Origin: Stercorarius parasiticus
Lineage: Eukaryota > Chordata > Aves > Charadriiformes > Stercorariidae
NCBI GenBank assembly: GCA_013396915.1
Contig: VWZL01005013.1
Location: 62,001 to 126,000, forward strand
DNA: 64,000 bases
Direction: 5' to 3'
Of the stretch, positions 36,812-51,744 are shown one piece after another. Under the pieces are notes generated by a model that was given only the letters and a program-made list of their open reading frames with translations, searched no databases and was not told the DNA's origin. The position numbers and the translations under genes were made by a program. Position 1 is the first letter of the stretch; each line of letters opens with the position of its first letter.

Positions 36812-39800
36812 CTAAAGTAAAGAAAAAAAAAAGATTATATATTACAGATATTTTATTACCTTTCATACTTAACCACAACCAAATTATTTCTCTTTTAGAC
36901 CTACGTACTCTTTTAGAGTCAGTCAAGACTTAATATCTGCAACTCCAAGCGTGGACTCTTTGGGTGCTCTGCCACCTGACCGGCTAACACCAACATCACA
37001 ATAAAATATCATCATGTTTCTCTCATTTCCTGACATTAGAATCAAGTGGTGAGAACAAGGCTAAAACCTGAACACTGCAATGGGAATTTCAATGATTCAT
37101 CTCTTTGTCCTTCCCTGTGCCCCAGGTGGTGATTACATTTGTCCATTCTCCCTCCTCTTTACAGCTACTTAGGTTGTAACAAGGAGAGAATATAGATGGT
37201 TTGAGAATCAAATTACGGCACGTTATAAAGGTTAAAGTTGTATTACTAAGTATCGTGCATCTCAGGCTACATGAGGCGTTAACATTCAGCTACAATGCCA
37301 GCCATTGACTTTGTCTGTGAACTTGTGGCTGGAAATTACTGTCTCTCTTCTGCTTCCTTCTAGCTGGAAGAGAGGAAGGGATGCAGGGGCAGACGAGGGA
37401 GGTGGGGACACCCCCAGTATCTGAGACATATGGGATAAGTAGCTCTGTTCTTCGTATCCGTCCTACAGCAAATATAACACATGAATAAAGACAAAAGAGA
37501 TATGTTATGTGTACTCTTAAGAACCGAGAATGGAAAATCATTGTTTATGCTAATTTAAAAGCTTTTAGCAATTTTACACACTAGAGGAGTACTGGGTTTC
37601 TCTCCCAGTGAAGGTGAACGAATTAGGAATTGACATATAATAAATAATTTTCTGTACAGGGAATGTAATTAAGAAATATCTTTCTCATAACCATAACTTA
37701 TCTACATTTCACTCACACCGAACATCAAATTCAGAAACTCTTGTTTTGAAATGCTACTTCAGGATCCTCTGCTTCACTTTGGGTCTCACTATTGATGAGA
37801 AAGTCTGAATTTCACAATTATGAGGTGCGATGCCATGATTTGCAGTATGCTTCACACTACATTTTTGAAGTAAGGAAACAAAAATCATTGGTTCAAAAAC
37901 TAACTACAAAATGTAACAAGTTACCTCAAATGCCCTATTCAAATCTAAGGGAAGTGGAACTCATCTTCAAATTCTAGCATCTAGGCTAGAGAAAAATCAT
38001 TCAGCATTTGAATGTCTTTCATTATTATGAAGATGAAGGCAGTTATAATGAACAAAGAGTTTGCAAAGTCACTCTGTTGTAGTACATTTCGAATTATTAC
38101 AAAAGGATCATTTTGATTTGAGCTGTATATACATTTTTACATAAAACCTGTTCTACAGTACTTATCTTCACCTAGGGAAACTTCAAATTTCACTTCTCCA
38201 GACTTTTATCATGAGCAACAGTTCCTGCGGAAAAGAACAGTTTGCCCAGAGATCCACCTAAATTTATTTCCAGGGCCAGAGATATCTTCTGGAGGGAACT
38301 TGATGGGACAGAGTAGACCCATCTTAACCCAGTGTTGACTCATCCTTTGCTGTTATCACACAGCCCCCCCACAATGTGCCTCCAGGTCCTGCCATGATGC
38401 CAACCTGCCTGAGTGGACTAGGGGAACCTTGATAAGCCAGTGAACAAACTCAGTATTCACTGACACCCATGAAACAGTGCAGAGGGACAGGGGGAGAGGG
38501 AGGCTTTAAGAAGATTATGCCTTTGCCCAGGGCTATTTTTGTCACAAGAGAAGCAGCGCTGTGCAAACACGAACACACAAGCTAAAAGCCCACGCAGTCC
38601 AGCTCCCCTGTACTGGAGAACTCCTCCAGCAAGAGCCATGGTTGTGTGGGGCTCTTCCCACTCTGTTTCCAAAGGCAACAGTACAGCACACAAACTACAG
38701 GCAACATTTCCATGACTCAGCAGCTTGTAACTGAGAAGTACAATAGATTAAACCAGGCTGGAAGCCATGCTACTCTGGGCAGATCGCTTATGGCCTCTTG
38801 ATTACATCTATGCATAGATGAACATTGTTTTAGCAGCAGGTGAAGAATCTGACCTCTCCACGCCCAGGAGGAGGATATTTTACAGACAGTTTTTAGGGGA
38901 ATACACAAAAATATACTTTCTCAAGAGGTTGACAGTACATGGCACATGAACTGCTTGAAGGATGACAGTGGGATTTCAGTTTCTGCCTGTCCCACTGGCT
39001 GCACTGACCTCCGGGAAGTCTCTCTGAAGATCCTATACACAGTTAGATATGGGCTATCCTGCCATCACGCTATGCAGGCAAGGCAGGGTATGCCATGCAT
39101 GGCATTACTTCCCCAACTGCATCCCAGAAGACAGTTGCAGGAGCGCAGCAGGCAAGAAATGTAGGCTCATGAAATAAGGTACACTACCACAAAGGTGAGG
39201 TGTGGGGTCCCAGTTTGGGGAGGAGGAATAGGGTTGCATGGTCTGTGGATAGAGATAGGACATGAGGCCAAGGTGTTGCTTTAGGGGTGGACACATGAGG
39301 AACAACCTAAGAGAAGAATGGGAGCATCAGGCTAGTTGCTGTTTTTTCCTGGGAGGACAGAGGACAGAACACAGAGACCATGGTGTTCAGATCTTACTTT
39401 TGGAGATAGAGAGGGTGTGTTGGAATCCTTGGTATAAGAAGACAGAGGGATCACACTCATGTTTGGAAAGCTGGTGGCTGCTTCTTCCACCACTGCCCTT
39501 ACCCTCACTGCCCTTACCTGCCCTTAGCCTCACTGTCAATACAGTGAAATACCCTTGGCACCCAAGCAACTTCAATTTATGAACTCCTGAACCCCACAGT
39601 TTCATTTGAATAGCCCTGCTGCTTCACAAGGTCTTTAAGTCTGCCATTAAATACTTGAGGACTTGCAGCGTCAGAAGCAACCTGCACAAGAATCTGGGTA
39701 TTTTACAGAATTCCTGTTCAAATGTATGAGCCCTAAAAACTGCACGAGTAATGGATGCTTGAAATGACCACTGCCACATAAAGTATAAAAGATACAAGCA

Positions 39801-42800
39801 CGGGATTATTACTGCACTGCAGGATCAAACAGCAGCAGAAACACAGCTGAGAGAAAAGATACTCTGATTCGAACATAAATAACTTCAATAATAGCATACA
39901 GAAAATTACTGTCAAAGCAAATTGCGTTTTATACAAATGTTCTTCTTTCTTTTAAAGGTCTGGCATGGTGTGAAAGTCAATCTTTAAAATTGTCACAGTC
40001 TGCAGCTGGCACTAATTGGAACCCTTGTTGGCAGTCTCCGTAAGGGGCCAAGAAGCGAGCGTGTCTGCAGGCTGAATTACGCGAACTTCCTCCCATAGAA
40101 GTGGTCCCTTCAGATCAGGGCTGTGGCACACTGGCGGGTTTTCATACAGGAGATGCCATTTCAGATGCCTCTCCAGTAAGGGCTTTGAGAATAAAAAAGC
40201 CTCCCATTCTCTAAGGCCGTCCATCTGTCAAGCTTTCACATGCACCAAATTCACTCCGTTTTTCTCCTTTACTAACAAGGTGAGCCCTATAAAGAAGCTA
40301 TTCTTGAATTTCAATGCTTTATAAAGACCTATATTTACCTCTAGCCAAATTAATCCTCTCCACAAACACACAAAGTTGTCCATCTGCTTTTATTCTCAAC
40401 TATAAGGCTATAATCTTTGTAGCTGAATTACCAAAATATTAGTCAAACAGTAAATACCTGTGTGCACTGTACAAGAGTGCCTTGATAAGGCTGTCTGAAT
40501 ATCAACACCAGCATTACATTCCTATCTTAACTGCTGAGCAATGTTACCTGCAATCCTCTACCAGACAGTGTCTTACCAGCTCCTTCTTACTCCATTTCTA
40601 TAATAAATTCTCGAGTCCGACTATAAATCAGCAATATGCGGAAAACTTTACGTTGACTGGGACACCTTCCTTAGGAAACCATTTTTCTGCTTACACAAAT
40701 CCATGACAGTCTCCCTCAGCCCCCGAGAGAACTTGGAGATAAAACTCAAGACGGAGCAGAGGACATATTAGGAGTTATTAACACTGGAGTTGTCTACTCC
40801 AAGAGAATCAGTATTTGCTCATTTTGGCCACTGTAAAAACCGAGAGCCAGATGGTCATGCATGTATATCTGATGGACTGAGACTTTCACCAAGTCTGACT
40901 GTTAGCATGCTACCGCCACATGATCACAGCATAAATTACTTCACGCTGCATGAAGATGCCATACTGCCAAGGAGAAAAATGTAGCGCTTACTCCCCTATT
41001 AATTAATTGTTCAGCTGTCCTCTTCTAATTAGACTTTCTGCACATTAGTTTTAAGGGATCAAAGACAGATAAAGCAGGATAATATTGGTCTCTCGGGTCA
41101 CTCATCCAAGCCAACGTTTCCCTACCATTAACTGCCAAAGCCTCAGAAGCTCTGAGGAAAAGTTAATTCTCAAAGTGTAATGAACAAAGTGCAATATAAG
41201 CCAGCCCCAAGATGTCTATTGTTGAGATATCTTCAGGAATGGTGCTATGGAGCTACTATACAATACTACCAAACCAAAATATTCACAGAACAGGGTGGTC
41301 TCACCATGCAAAGGGCAGTTCCACTCCCCTGAAAATTTCCCATCTTTATTTGTCAGACTATGTTGTTTCCATCAGACTGCAATGACTTTTAAAGGGCATT
41401 TCCGTGGGCATTTTGAGCAAGCCCTTTCAGACAGGGTTTCAAAGTGAGCTAAGTGCAATTCCATTTCCCCATTCCGCAGCTGCCCACGTGTAGAAGCTGC
41501 AGGCACCCCACAGCTGCCCACCGCACACACTACTCGGCTACGTTAAACCCTTGCAATTAACTTAGGATAACTTATCTTTTCCACTAACACACTTACTGAG
41601 GGCTTCCAGGAACTTGGACTGTCCTGAAACACCAGGGTTGCAGAACAAAACGCACAACATGGTAAATTCTAACCATTCCACAAAATCCAACCCAACGCTG
41701 ACATGAAAGATTATGCTTTAAAGCAGTGGCATGAACCAGTTCTCTGGTGCAGCCACCAGCGACCTAGCAATGATTATGAAATCTGTTCCGATAACTCTGT
41801 CATTTCTTAACTTCAACTTTCAAAAATGGAGCCATCATGACTCTGTGCATAGGTGGCCACAGCAAAATCTAATTTGAAAAATGCGGAAGGTAATTACAAT
41901 ATTCTTCTAATTCTCTAAATGTTTGTAAATACATCTGGATGTTCCAACTGGATTCAGAGTTCATTTACCTGGGAGAGGGAAAGAAAAGGGCTAAAACACC
42001 TTGAGTACTTTTCTGCACAGGCCCCAGATTATCACATTATCTGAATTAGATTAAGACAGGCTTTTTTGTGCTCTACTGAATTTTCAGCAGTTGCTTAGCC
42101 TTCTTGATGCAGTCACAAAATAATTTGAATTTTTACCTCAACAGTGGAAACAGACAAAATAATGAAGCTTAAAGGACTCAAGGAAATGATGAGGTAACTT
42201 TCCAAATCCCCAAAATTGGTGTTATTCCATTCACTTATCTCAGTATCACAATACATACCACAATACAATCTAGCGATTGAAAAGGATGTTTCAGGGAGCA
42301 AATATAACTCTACTATTCACATAATGAACCCTTGTTGGTGTCTTATTTTTTTTCTTTCAAAGAGACACAACATAAATTTTCACTTAAGAAAGAAATTCTC
42401 TCTTCTAGTAGTTTATTTTTAGTGTCTGTTTTTGCTGACACTGTGTTACAAAGTAACAATCATTCCTTTACATAATAATGGTTTTCTCTAGTCTGGCTGC
42501 AGCAGATCTCTCATGCCTGGTGGGAAGCGAAAGTTTTGATTTCATCAATACTGGGCTACTTCTTTTCATTATAAGTGGCAGAGCAGCATGCTTAAGACGA
42601 AGACACCTTGACAATGGGGAAAAAAGAATAAAAGAGAAATAATAATTCTTTGAATAGTCACACAGTATAAGGGAAAAAATCAGTAGTAAAAGACCAACAG
42701 CTACGGTCATGGTTTGACAATACACTAAATCAGGCTTCCCGTACCGGCTTGAAAAATCTGCGGCTGTGTGCTGCACAGCTCTGGAGCAGTGTGTGATCAA

Positions 42801-45417
42801 TGTCTACCACAGTACCAGCATGCTCAGAAACATCATTAAATCGGGTTTTATACAGCATCAGGTATTGTCTTTCCTTCAGCAGATGCCACAATGTTCACAA
42901 AGAAGCCAACAAGAACTTCTACACGTCTACAGCCTAATTTCACAGAAATGTAACTCCATGCCCAGGCCAAAACTGCACTGGTGACTGAACAAGCAAGGTG
43001 CAGCACGAAACCCAAGTTGGAGTGACAAGTGACTGCTTATGGCCACAGTGGCACGAAAGGGTGTGAAGGGAAGCGCACTTGCTGTGATGGTCACGGCATC
43101 TTCTGTCAGTAGGCAAACTGATGCTGCTGCCTTTGACAATGAAACCCTGCCTCCAGCGGAGCTCTCCTTCGCTTGACAAAAGTTAGGCAGCTGATATACT
43201 GATATTACTATAACGCAAATATCGCTTCATTAGTGTTTCTACTCTCCCAACAGCCTCCCCCTACTCTGATTTTTGTCATTGGTGGACGTACTTTGAACAC
43301 AGAGTAGATTTACTGTATATGCTGGTGCAGCATTTTGCACTGTGAGGTTGGGTCAATCTAGATAGTATGTCAGCTAAGAGATCAATAAGAAGAGTAATTC
43401 AATAAAATGCATTATCTAATGCCAAACACTTTGAATAAATAATCATGGCAATGAATTAAAATAAACTCTGATAGAAAATTGCTGTTCCTTGCTGAGAAAG
43501 AAGGAGACCACATGCTCTAAAATCACATTTCAAATCGGAAATAAGGAAGTGAAATAAAAGACAGCTGAAGATGTCAGAAACCACAGAGGAATGACACCTG
43601 TATCAATAAGACTGCAAAAGAGATCTATGGGAATTACATATTAAAGAGGCGGAAAGATTACTAAAAATGAGAAAATCTTAAAGATACTTTTACTATGTGA
43701 CAAATTAACTGTAATCTTTTATGATCAGAGCTTCATTTTCATTTGTACTGAAGCAACAGAAATCATTATGGCTGCTATTCATAATCTGTACGGCACTGGC
43801 ATTTTCACTTTCAGGTTAGGGTATTGTGTATGTAGTAATGAAAGGTCAGGCCTTCACATACATCCTTCATTCCTGCAGCTATTCAATTTTTTCTTTTCCT
43901 TAATGCTTTTCAAAAAGCAGAACATCAGATAAATTTTGCTGATTAAATGTTAAATGCTTTAGGAGCATCTTGTTTTAGAGAGTTATCTGAGTTTTTATTA
44001 ATAATGCATAAAATTCACATAGGGCTATTTCATGTCAGAAGTCCTTCATAGACATTATCTTAGCTCTAAGTAATCCAGCCAATAAAGAAAAAGAAATTAA
44101 GAAGAGGAAGATTCATTGAGAAATGAGATAAAGCTCTTGAATTCTGAAGAATATTGTATTTGCGAGCACTATATTATATACTGTTCTCAGTTCAATATTA
44201 TTGGCTTTATTATTGTTCCTTAAGAAAAACGCATTCAAAGAGTAAATGTTTTTTTTCTTTCAGATGCCTGAACACTATTATTTTTTGCTTTTAAGTCTTA
44301 TCTGTTTTTTTGAAGCAGACTATCTGATCCAATCTAAGAGCATCTCTATTCTTTGTTGTAGATCATATTGCTATTAGCATGTTTTAAATAATTAAAGATT
44401 GAAGGAAATAGTTTTAAGAAATAGATGTTCCAACGAAACAAGATTCATTCAATTCCTCATTAAGAAAAGTTTCAGCGGCCAGTGGTTTCAGTTTTGTGGG
44501 CATTATTATTCTTCTTTAATATCTGCAAGGTTAGACGATGGATACTGAGCTGCAGAGACTAACGCAGAATGATTTTTGCTTACTGAGTCTGGAATAGAAA
44601 ATTGGTTGGTCGGATGCCAAAGACATATCCATGTGCCACTGAAGCAGCGTAAGTGATGGCAAATGTGATTTTATGATGATTCGAATGGGCGGCCAAAGAG
44701 GCTACGCTTCTTAAGCCACCATGCACGTGGCACAGTAATTCAGACAGCAGCAGTCCCAACACGCAACCTGTTTGCCTGTGTTTGTGTCCCCACACATTAC
44801 TTGGTATATTTAAGATGCAGACTGATGTGAGGAGAAATTGAGTCAGAATTGTTGCCAGCCAGTTAACCACTTGCTTCTGTTAAATTGCATTAGTTATTAA
44901 AAAGTCCTGCCATGAATATATACCATATATCCAGAATGTTTACAATTCAAAGGTTCACCACTCTTTTTTTTAAGGATGTATTTATTTATTGTGCTAAAAT
45001 CAGTAAGATATGACTTTAAAAATCTATTCTATTTTAAGCTCTGTCCAACCTTTCAAATTCCTATTGTTAATTTTCATTTAATACATCTAAATATTTATGC
45101 TGGTTAACTTCATAATCTATTTATGCTGTTATACGCTTTCTTTTTCCCCCTTTTGTATCACTAGAACTACATAATTTGTTTTACATTTCCCATGTGACAA
45201 ACAATCACTCATACAAGACTCACTGAAAAGTTACTAAGCAAATGTACGCTGCACATAAACGTGGTCCTTAAGATAAAACTTAAATTACACTTAAGATGAA
45301 ATTCTTCCTTGATAAATGCAAAAATATTGCAAAACATAGGGGGTGGAAGGCGTGTTTGAAAAGGGGAGAAGAAAATTACCCTGAAGACACAAATCAGGCA
45401 TAAAATGCTGAACGGTT

Positions 45418-45980
45418 GTGTTCCTCTATCCACACAGAAAACGAAGACATAATTGCAGCGCAGTCGGACGCACCAGTGTGAGATTTAATCTAGGTAGGAT
45501 GGGCAACAGCAGCAGTAAAAATATGATGCCGACCTCTTCAGTATCAGTTATACCCCCCAGAAAACGCCCACGCTTGCAGAGCCAAGCCGGTGCTTTGTTA
45601 TCCGTACCAGCCAGATTGAAGTTCACTCGGGGATAGGATTCGCACACGTGCTGCATCCAGGCCAGCCCCAGCCCACCGCCTCCGCAGCACCGCAGAAAAA
45701 AACACCCCTGAAAATTAACCAGTTTCATCACTGTCCTCTCGTGCTCCTTTCAAGCTGTGGGTAACGGTCAGGATTGAAGAGGAGGGCGGTAAAACATCTC
45801 TCTGCTCTTTAAGAAAATGGTGAGGGGGAGGAGGGAAGCTGTTTGTGGAGGAGGTGAATACGTAACTCACCATATAGCTGCAGCCAGAAGGTGGTAGGAG
45901 GGAAGATGGATATTGGTATAGGGAAAAAAGAAGAAAGGACTGACTTCATGCGACTTGCTAAATTAATTTTATAGGCGTTT
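45418..45980 (-). promoter_or_regulatory. Candidate internal promoter / first exon, CpG-enriched
   Basis: On the minus strand TATAAAA (45973-45967) lies about 100 nt before a consensus donor GTGAGT at 45870. The DNA just downstream (about 45418-45690) has many more CpGs than its surroundings. A short ATG frame (45949-45871, 26 codons) runs to the donor in phase 1, which does not fit the PDZ-end exon, so any such exon would be untranslated or belong to another transcript. Weak evidence. Confidence 0.22.
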
Positions 45981-48900
45981 TCTAAATAATTTATGCAGTA
46001 TACTTGTATTTTTTTTTTTTTTCTCTAGCTAGATCTACATCCCCTGTGGCTTGACAGGGAGCTTCTGTTTCCCCGGCGGCAGCTGAGCCCCTCTGCTGCA
46101 GGACCATGGCCCCAGCCACAGAGACCAGCATTACTGCTCTACTATATGGAGACATGATTTGACACAAAAAGCTTAAGCAAGCAGAGTTGTCTTATATATT
46201 ACACCACAGGGGCGAGGGCACACCGCTGCTGCAGCTCTGAATCAGCCGGTCAATAAGCATCTCCTCTGGGCAGGAGCCAGGGCTGCCAGCGTGGGCTGCG
46301 CGGGCTGCCAGCAGGTTTCTGGGGTGGAGCAGGGAGACACTCGCTTGTGCACCGCAAATGGTGAAAAGATGGGAGACAGCAGCTGAGATGCTCCATTGAT
46401 CCAGCACAGCCAACCACCCCCAGCATCCCTCCTAACAGGACTTCGCTGGTGAGATTCACCTCGAGCTGTCTAATGGCATGAGGTACCACTTAGAGAACTT
46501 CTCTAGCCGCTTTTTGTAATCAGATGGACAGCTGCAAATAGTTTCTCCCACCTTCAGCATGGCTACAGGAGACCACTCTGGGCTAAAGGCCCAACTTTAA
46601 ACAGCTGGAGCTCATAGAGGTGAATTTTTGATCAGGTATGGGAGCAGCTTTGTTGTTCAAAAATCACAGGCACAAACCAAGCAACAGGCTGCTCTGTGGG
46701 CTGCACACTGGGCTGTAGGCACCTCAGCTCCACCTACCTGGCTTTGGCCACTGCAGGGCTGGCTCTTGTAGTCTGAGCCAACTCCAGTATGCCGCATAAA
46801 AATGTCTCCCATATAAGCAAATGAAACAACTTCAACGAGTCAAAAAACTATGCGATATTAAGGTTTTCCTTCTACAAAATAACTCCTATAAAGAAGAACC
46901 TTAGGGGTTTGCAGCTTTCTTCTCTTGGTTAAGTACCCCATTCTTCTTTTGAACAGCTGATACTTCTGTTTCATCTTTAGGCTGTTGAGGACTTTCATTT
47001 AAAGCTAGTGGATGAAGTCGCTAGGCACCACAGATATCCCTCACTTCAGCTGCAATCATGAGATAAGCATCAAAAAAAAGCTTCAAAAGTCTTATCTTCT
47101 TCATTTGTACACAGAGACAACGATCTATCTGCTCAAGAATAAATTCCTTGTTCCAAGGACGTGCATTAAAATTCAGTTCTCAAAGGAAAAGAAACAGAGG
47201 ATTTAGCATGCAAAGGATACACGTTCTTTAAAGGCTATATGTCAAACTGCAAGATTAAAAATAGACTTGTCAAAATTGAGTCTGACAGAAACCACTGTAA
47301 CATCTCCTATGTTCCAATGGACATAATACTCTTCATTATGTAGTCACATAGTAATTTTTCTGGGCAACCTGGCGAGTTCTCTGGAGTCTAATTAGACTGC
47401 AAATGCGATTCTAAAAAAGCAAATTAAAACACTATTTTAAAATTGCATTTACTGCTGATGCAAAGTGCTAGATTACAAGTATTGGCTCACAGTTTCTTCA
47501 CATCTACAGGTCAGTAGATTTTTGCATACATGTAAGCAAGGAGAACAGAGTCCATCCTCATGCATAATTTCGGCCTTTTGGTTGAATCTGTCAGCAAAAA
47601 GTGGGTGAGAGCAAGAACAAGATCTAAACAGACAGGTCAGAGAACACCAATAATACATTTTTATCACCTGCAAACCAAATTAGATACAAAACTGGCCAGG
47701 TGCATTTCATGAACTCCTCGTGTCATATATGGCAAGAGAAGGATAAAAAATAAAGAAGTTCAAAATTATTAATCTGTGATTCTCCAGAAAAGGATCCAGC
47801 TATTAAAAGTCTCTTAAACGTTGCAAATCCTTTTATTTTCAAGGTATTTTTCATTCCCTAATTCTGTCCTATCCTGACTTTTTGTATTTCAGTGATGCTA
47901 AAGATAATCTCAGGGCATGAGCTCTTAGTCTACAAAGGATCAACAGCCACAAAATCATACAAAGAAAAGAGGCAGGGGAGAGAAGTATCCTTATAGAATC
48001 AGATTCTCAAAACTAATCATTAAAAAGAAAAGTGGAGGAGGGAGATCAGAGAGCTTTGAGAGGATTTATTTGTTTGCTTTCCTCCCTCTACCCTCACCCC
48101 AGACACAGCTTCCCGAGAAACATTCAAAGTTCATACCTTCCCTGTGGCTTTTCTGAAGATTCGATCTCCAGGAGGGAAGTTTCAGGAAGGTCACCTATGA
48201 AGGGGATCTTTGCCCCTCAAAATCCAGAAGTTCAGCATTTGAACGATGTACGATTAGCATTTTTAAAGGCAATTAGAAACAATACGGTCTCCTAGTTCTT
48301 TGTTTCATCCTGTGAGACCAAATGTCTAACTTTTGCTTTGCTGTTCTGCATGCTGCTGTTGCCAATATCATTAACCTATTTATTCAGCCTGATGCACCTC
48401 AACGTTTTGCAAAATGCGGCGGTGACTTTGTGCTTCGCCTGCAGTGCTGTGTAGTTGGGGCAGTGGAACGTCGGGGAAGTGTCCCCGTCTGAGCAGAGGC
48501 CTGAAGACCACCTCCTTTTCTGCTCATGGGCAAAAAATTCCAGGCCTCCCAAAGGCCACACATGTTTTGGTGGCCTGCACAACAAAACCATTGGTTACAC
48601 AAAGCCGGACACTGGAGATGTTTATGGATGCCTACAGCTATGTTATGCTGACTTTAGCCCTGACATTCCTTTTATCTGGGCTGGCTCTTGGGGAAGGAGA
48701 TGGAAGGAGTGGTAGGCTACCTCCCTCCCCCCCGAGCTCACTGTGAGGAGAAAGGGCAGAAAGGAACGTCTCCTCTCCAGTCTGCAGTCTTTTCTTCCCG
48801 TGTTCTAGGCTGGGAAATATTACGGCTCCTTCAGATGCCACCTACCACCTGTCGGTCTACAAATTACTAACAAGTAATTTAGAAAATTATATTGCTCTGG

Positions 48901-51732
48901 AAACATATGAGTCCTTTCCCTTTGCAGAATAAGGGTAAGATCTGCACAGAGTCATTCCTGCACTACAGCAAGGAAGGTGGAAGGGAAAGATTAAGACAAT
49001 GGTAAGTTTATGGCTTCCACTTGAAGAATCCATATTATATATATTCATTAAGGAGGTCTTTGATTACGTGTGCAGCCAATGAAGAGAAGATGATGTTGTA
49101 GGTTACAGTGTGTTGAAAGAAGACAGGAAAACAGGAACCTATAGGCTCCTGTCGTGCTGCTTTTTAAGGGAAAAAAAACCAAAACAGAAATTACCACGAG
49201 TATTCAGGACTGTTAGGGGACGTGCAGAAACATGAAGGGAGGAAAAAAATGTTTATGCTTTTTCTAATTAAAAGGGTTGTAGAAAGAAATCTCCCCCAAG
49301 AGAGAATATTCTGTAAACAAGTCACTGCGTAGTCTCTCTGACCTTTCTCTGAAACAACTGGAACCAGTCCTACCAGATACAAAATCCTGGAATAAATGGA
49401 CTTTGGATCTGATTTGGTCTGGCGGTTCCTAAATTGTTGCATTCCCCTTCCAAGTGATTAATTTGTTTCTTAAAAGCTTGTGATAATGCTCACATTCAGC
49501 GGTTACCCAGTACACACAGTACTGACATTTTTGGTCGACATTTGCTTTTCATCAAAGTTGTCCTGAACTTCAGTAATCACCACTGAAGTATCTGTTACAT
49601 GGAATGCAACTGTAAGTTCTAAATCTAATGAATTTTCTCCGCACAAAATGCTTAGCTCAGGAAGGCAGATGATTTCACTGAAAAGTGCATTACTATATAT
49701 GTTGTAAAGAAGGGTGCTATCAATTAACCACGTATTTTGTTTTACTTATTTAAACTCAATTTTAGTAGGTCAGAATTTGAAATAGGGAGGCATTTCTGGT
49801 TCAGCCTCCTTTGGGTTTCCATCTCTAACACTGTACTGAGGACTGGAGAACTAAACCAATTAGCTTAAGGAAAATAAAAAGAGAAACATGAAAAGCAATG
49901 AAATCTGATTTCAAAAACTTTCCCATTATTATAATTACTGTAAAGATGGTAGTGATGATGCATATAAAGGTACTGCTACAAGCCATCTGATAAATGGTTA
50001 AACTACATGCAACACTTGTGAGGAAGAGGATGAAGACAGAAGTAGCAGAGGAGATGTGGCAAAGGCAGCTCTCCCGGGCACGGTCTCCTTTTCCTCCCCC
50101 TCTAACCTCTTTTCATAGTAAAACAGCCTCAGGAAAAAGAAGATGAACCGATTTATATCAGAAACTTTATCTCAGTACTGTCAAACTCGCACATTAATAA
50201 TGGCGTATCAAAGCCTACCATGACTTAAAAGCCACGATGCCAGCTATGATAACCTTGTATCTTCTGTTTTTGCATTTTTGGTCTTTCAGAGCTTACGATT
50301 CTATGCTCTTTCTGCAGTCTACAGGACTGGGCTCTTCCACTTAAACAAGACTGGGACTTTCACCCATTCACATAAATGCCACAACTCATAGCAAAATTAC
50401 CTAATGGTTTAATTCAGACTCATGAGAGAAATACAGGGAAAGGACTTCCACCTGCCTGCTATTGTTTGGTAACTACATAAAAAATACCCACTGTTTTTTT
50501 CTCTTGTAGCTCGAAATTGAAGTTGAAGGCTGCTATTGCAAGCTATGATAGCCCTCCACTGCGCCCCACACACATCTGCACCCTGCCCCAGAGATGCTGG
50601 TGTGAAATTGGTACAAACAGAGGATGATGCAGGGAAAAAATGGTAGTAAAGCCAGTGCATAGACCATCCTACTGAGGCACAAACCGACTGCAAAAATTTT
50701 AAACCTCTACATGTTTCATTTATTTACAACTGTCATTTATTGTCATTTGTACAGTCATAAAACCTAACACACTAAAAACTCCTCCAGTGTCTTGCTCCTC
50801 TATGGTTTTGTTTTGTAACATACAGCATTACCTTAAAAATGGCTTTAGCCAACTTGAAGTATCTAATTTTCACCTCGTGTTTTTTGAAGCCCTTGGTAGG
50901 CACCCAGTTTCAGAGAAGGGAGAGTGATGGGAACGGGGAGGGAGAGAATTAGGGAGAGTTATGGGAAAGGGATCTGCAGTAGCCAGCATGGGTAGCCACC
51001 GGGAATGGCACGTCACAAAACCACTCCTTGAATTACCCTGGATCAAATAGGTAAATGCTTTCTTAAAGTGTGTTATTCCACCATTTAACAGCTATATCTT
51101 AAATAAAATGGCAGGGTACAAGTAGAGCCACTACAAGTAATCCATGGGGTAATCCATAAACAGCCTCATCCAAATCGCCCCGAAATCCATCAAAAGACTT
51201 CCCCTGTCTTCAGCAGGCTTTGGATCAGACACATTTTGCTGGAGAATGAACATTGCTCCATAGTTCCCAAGAGAGCACAGCACAGGTGGCAAGGCAACAC
51301 TTTTCCTGTCCCTTTTAAGAGATCTTTGTCAAATGTTTCCCTTAAGAAAGCGTGAAACAAGCAGGCACTTCTTCCCAGAAAGCAAAAGATAAGTATTTCT
51401 AGAAGCAGGCAGTATACATTTTAGCATTTATAGTTATGGACACATAATTTATAGATTCAACATACAGAATATTAATCATGTTCATTGCTGTCCCTAAACA
51501 AAAAATAAAATGGGCACAATTCTCTGTGCCTGCAAAAACAAATCCATCATCTATCTCAGGTAAATAAAAAATAATTAATTTATAAAGCTGTTATTTGCAC
51601 TTGACTGTTTAATGGGCAGGAGTTTTAATTTATCTGGCTCTGGCAGGATAGGGGGGAAAAGCACTATAACTACCACTGTATCATGTTTAATAATTGTGAA
51701 ATGCTATGTTTGGTTGCTCTATTTACAATAAT

Positions 51733-51744
51733 AACAATATTGTT
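51733..51744. promoter_or_regulatory. Perfect palindrome AACAATATTGTT, SOX-dimer-like
   Basis: Two inverted AACAAT half-sites abut; with flanking bases the palindrome is 14 bp (51732-51745), and a further ACAAT lies just upstream. SOX HMG factors bind AACAAT/ATTGTT. It lies in AT-rich intronic DNA (51480-51860). Binding is inference. Confidence 0.3.

Noticed and set aside
45426..45731. Minus-strand 101-codon ORF in the CpG-enriched patch
   Set aside because: Gly/Cys/Leu composition follows GC-rich DNA; no recognisable domain and no start context. The patch is kept only as a possible promoter.
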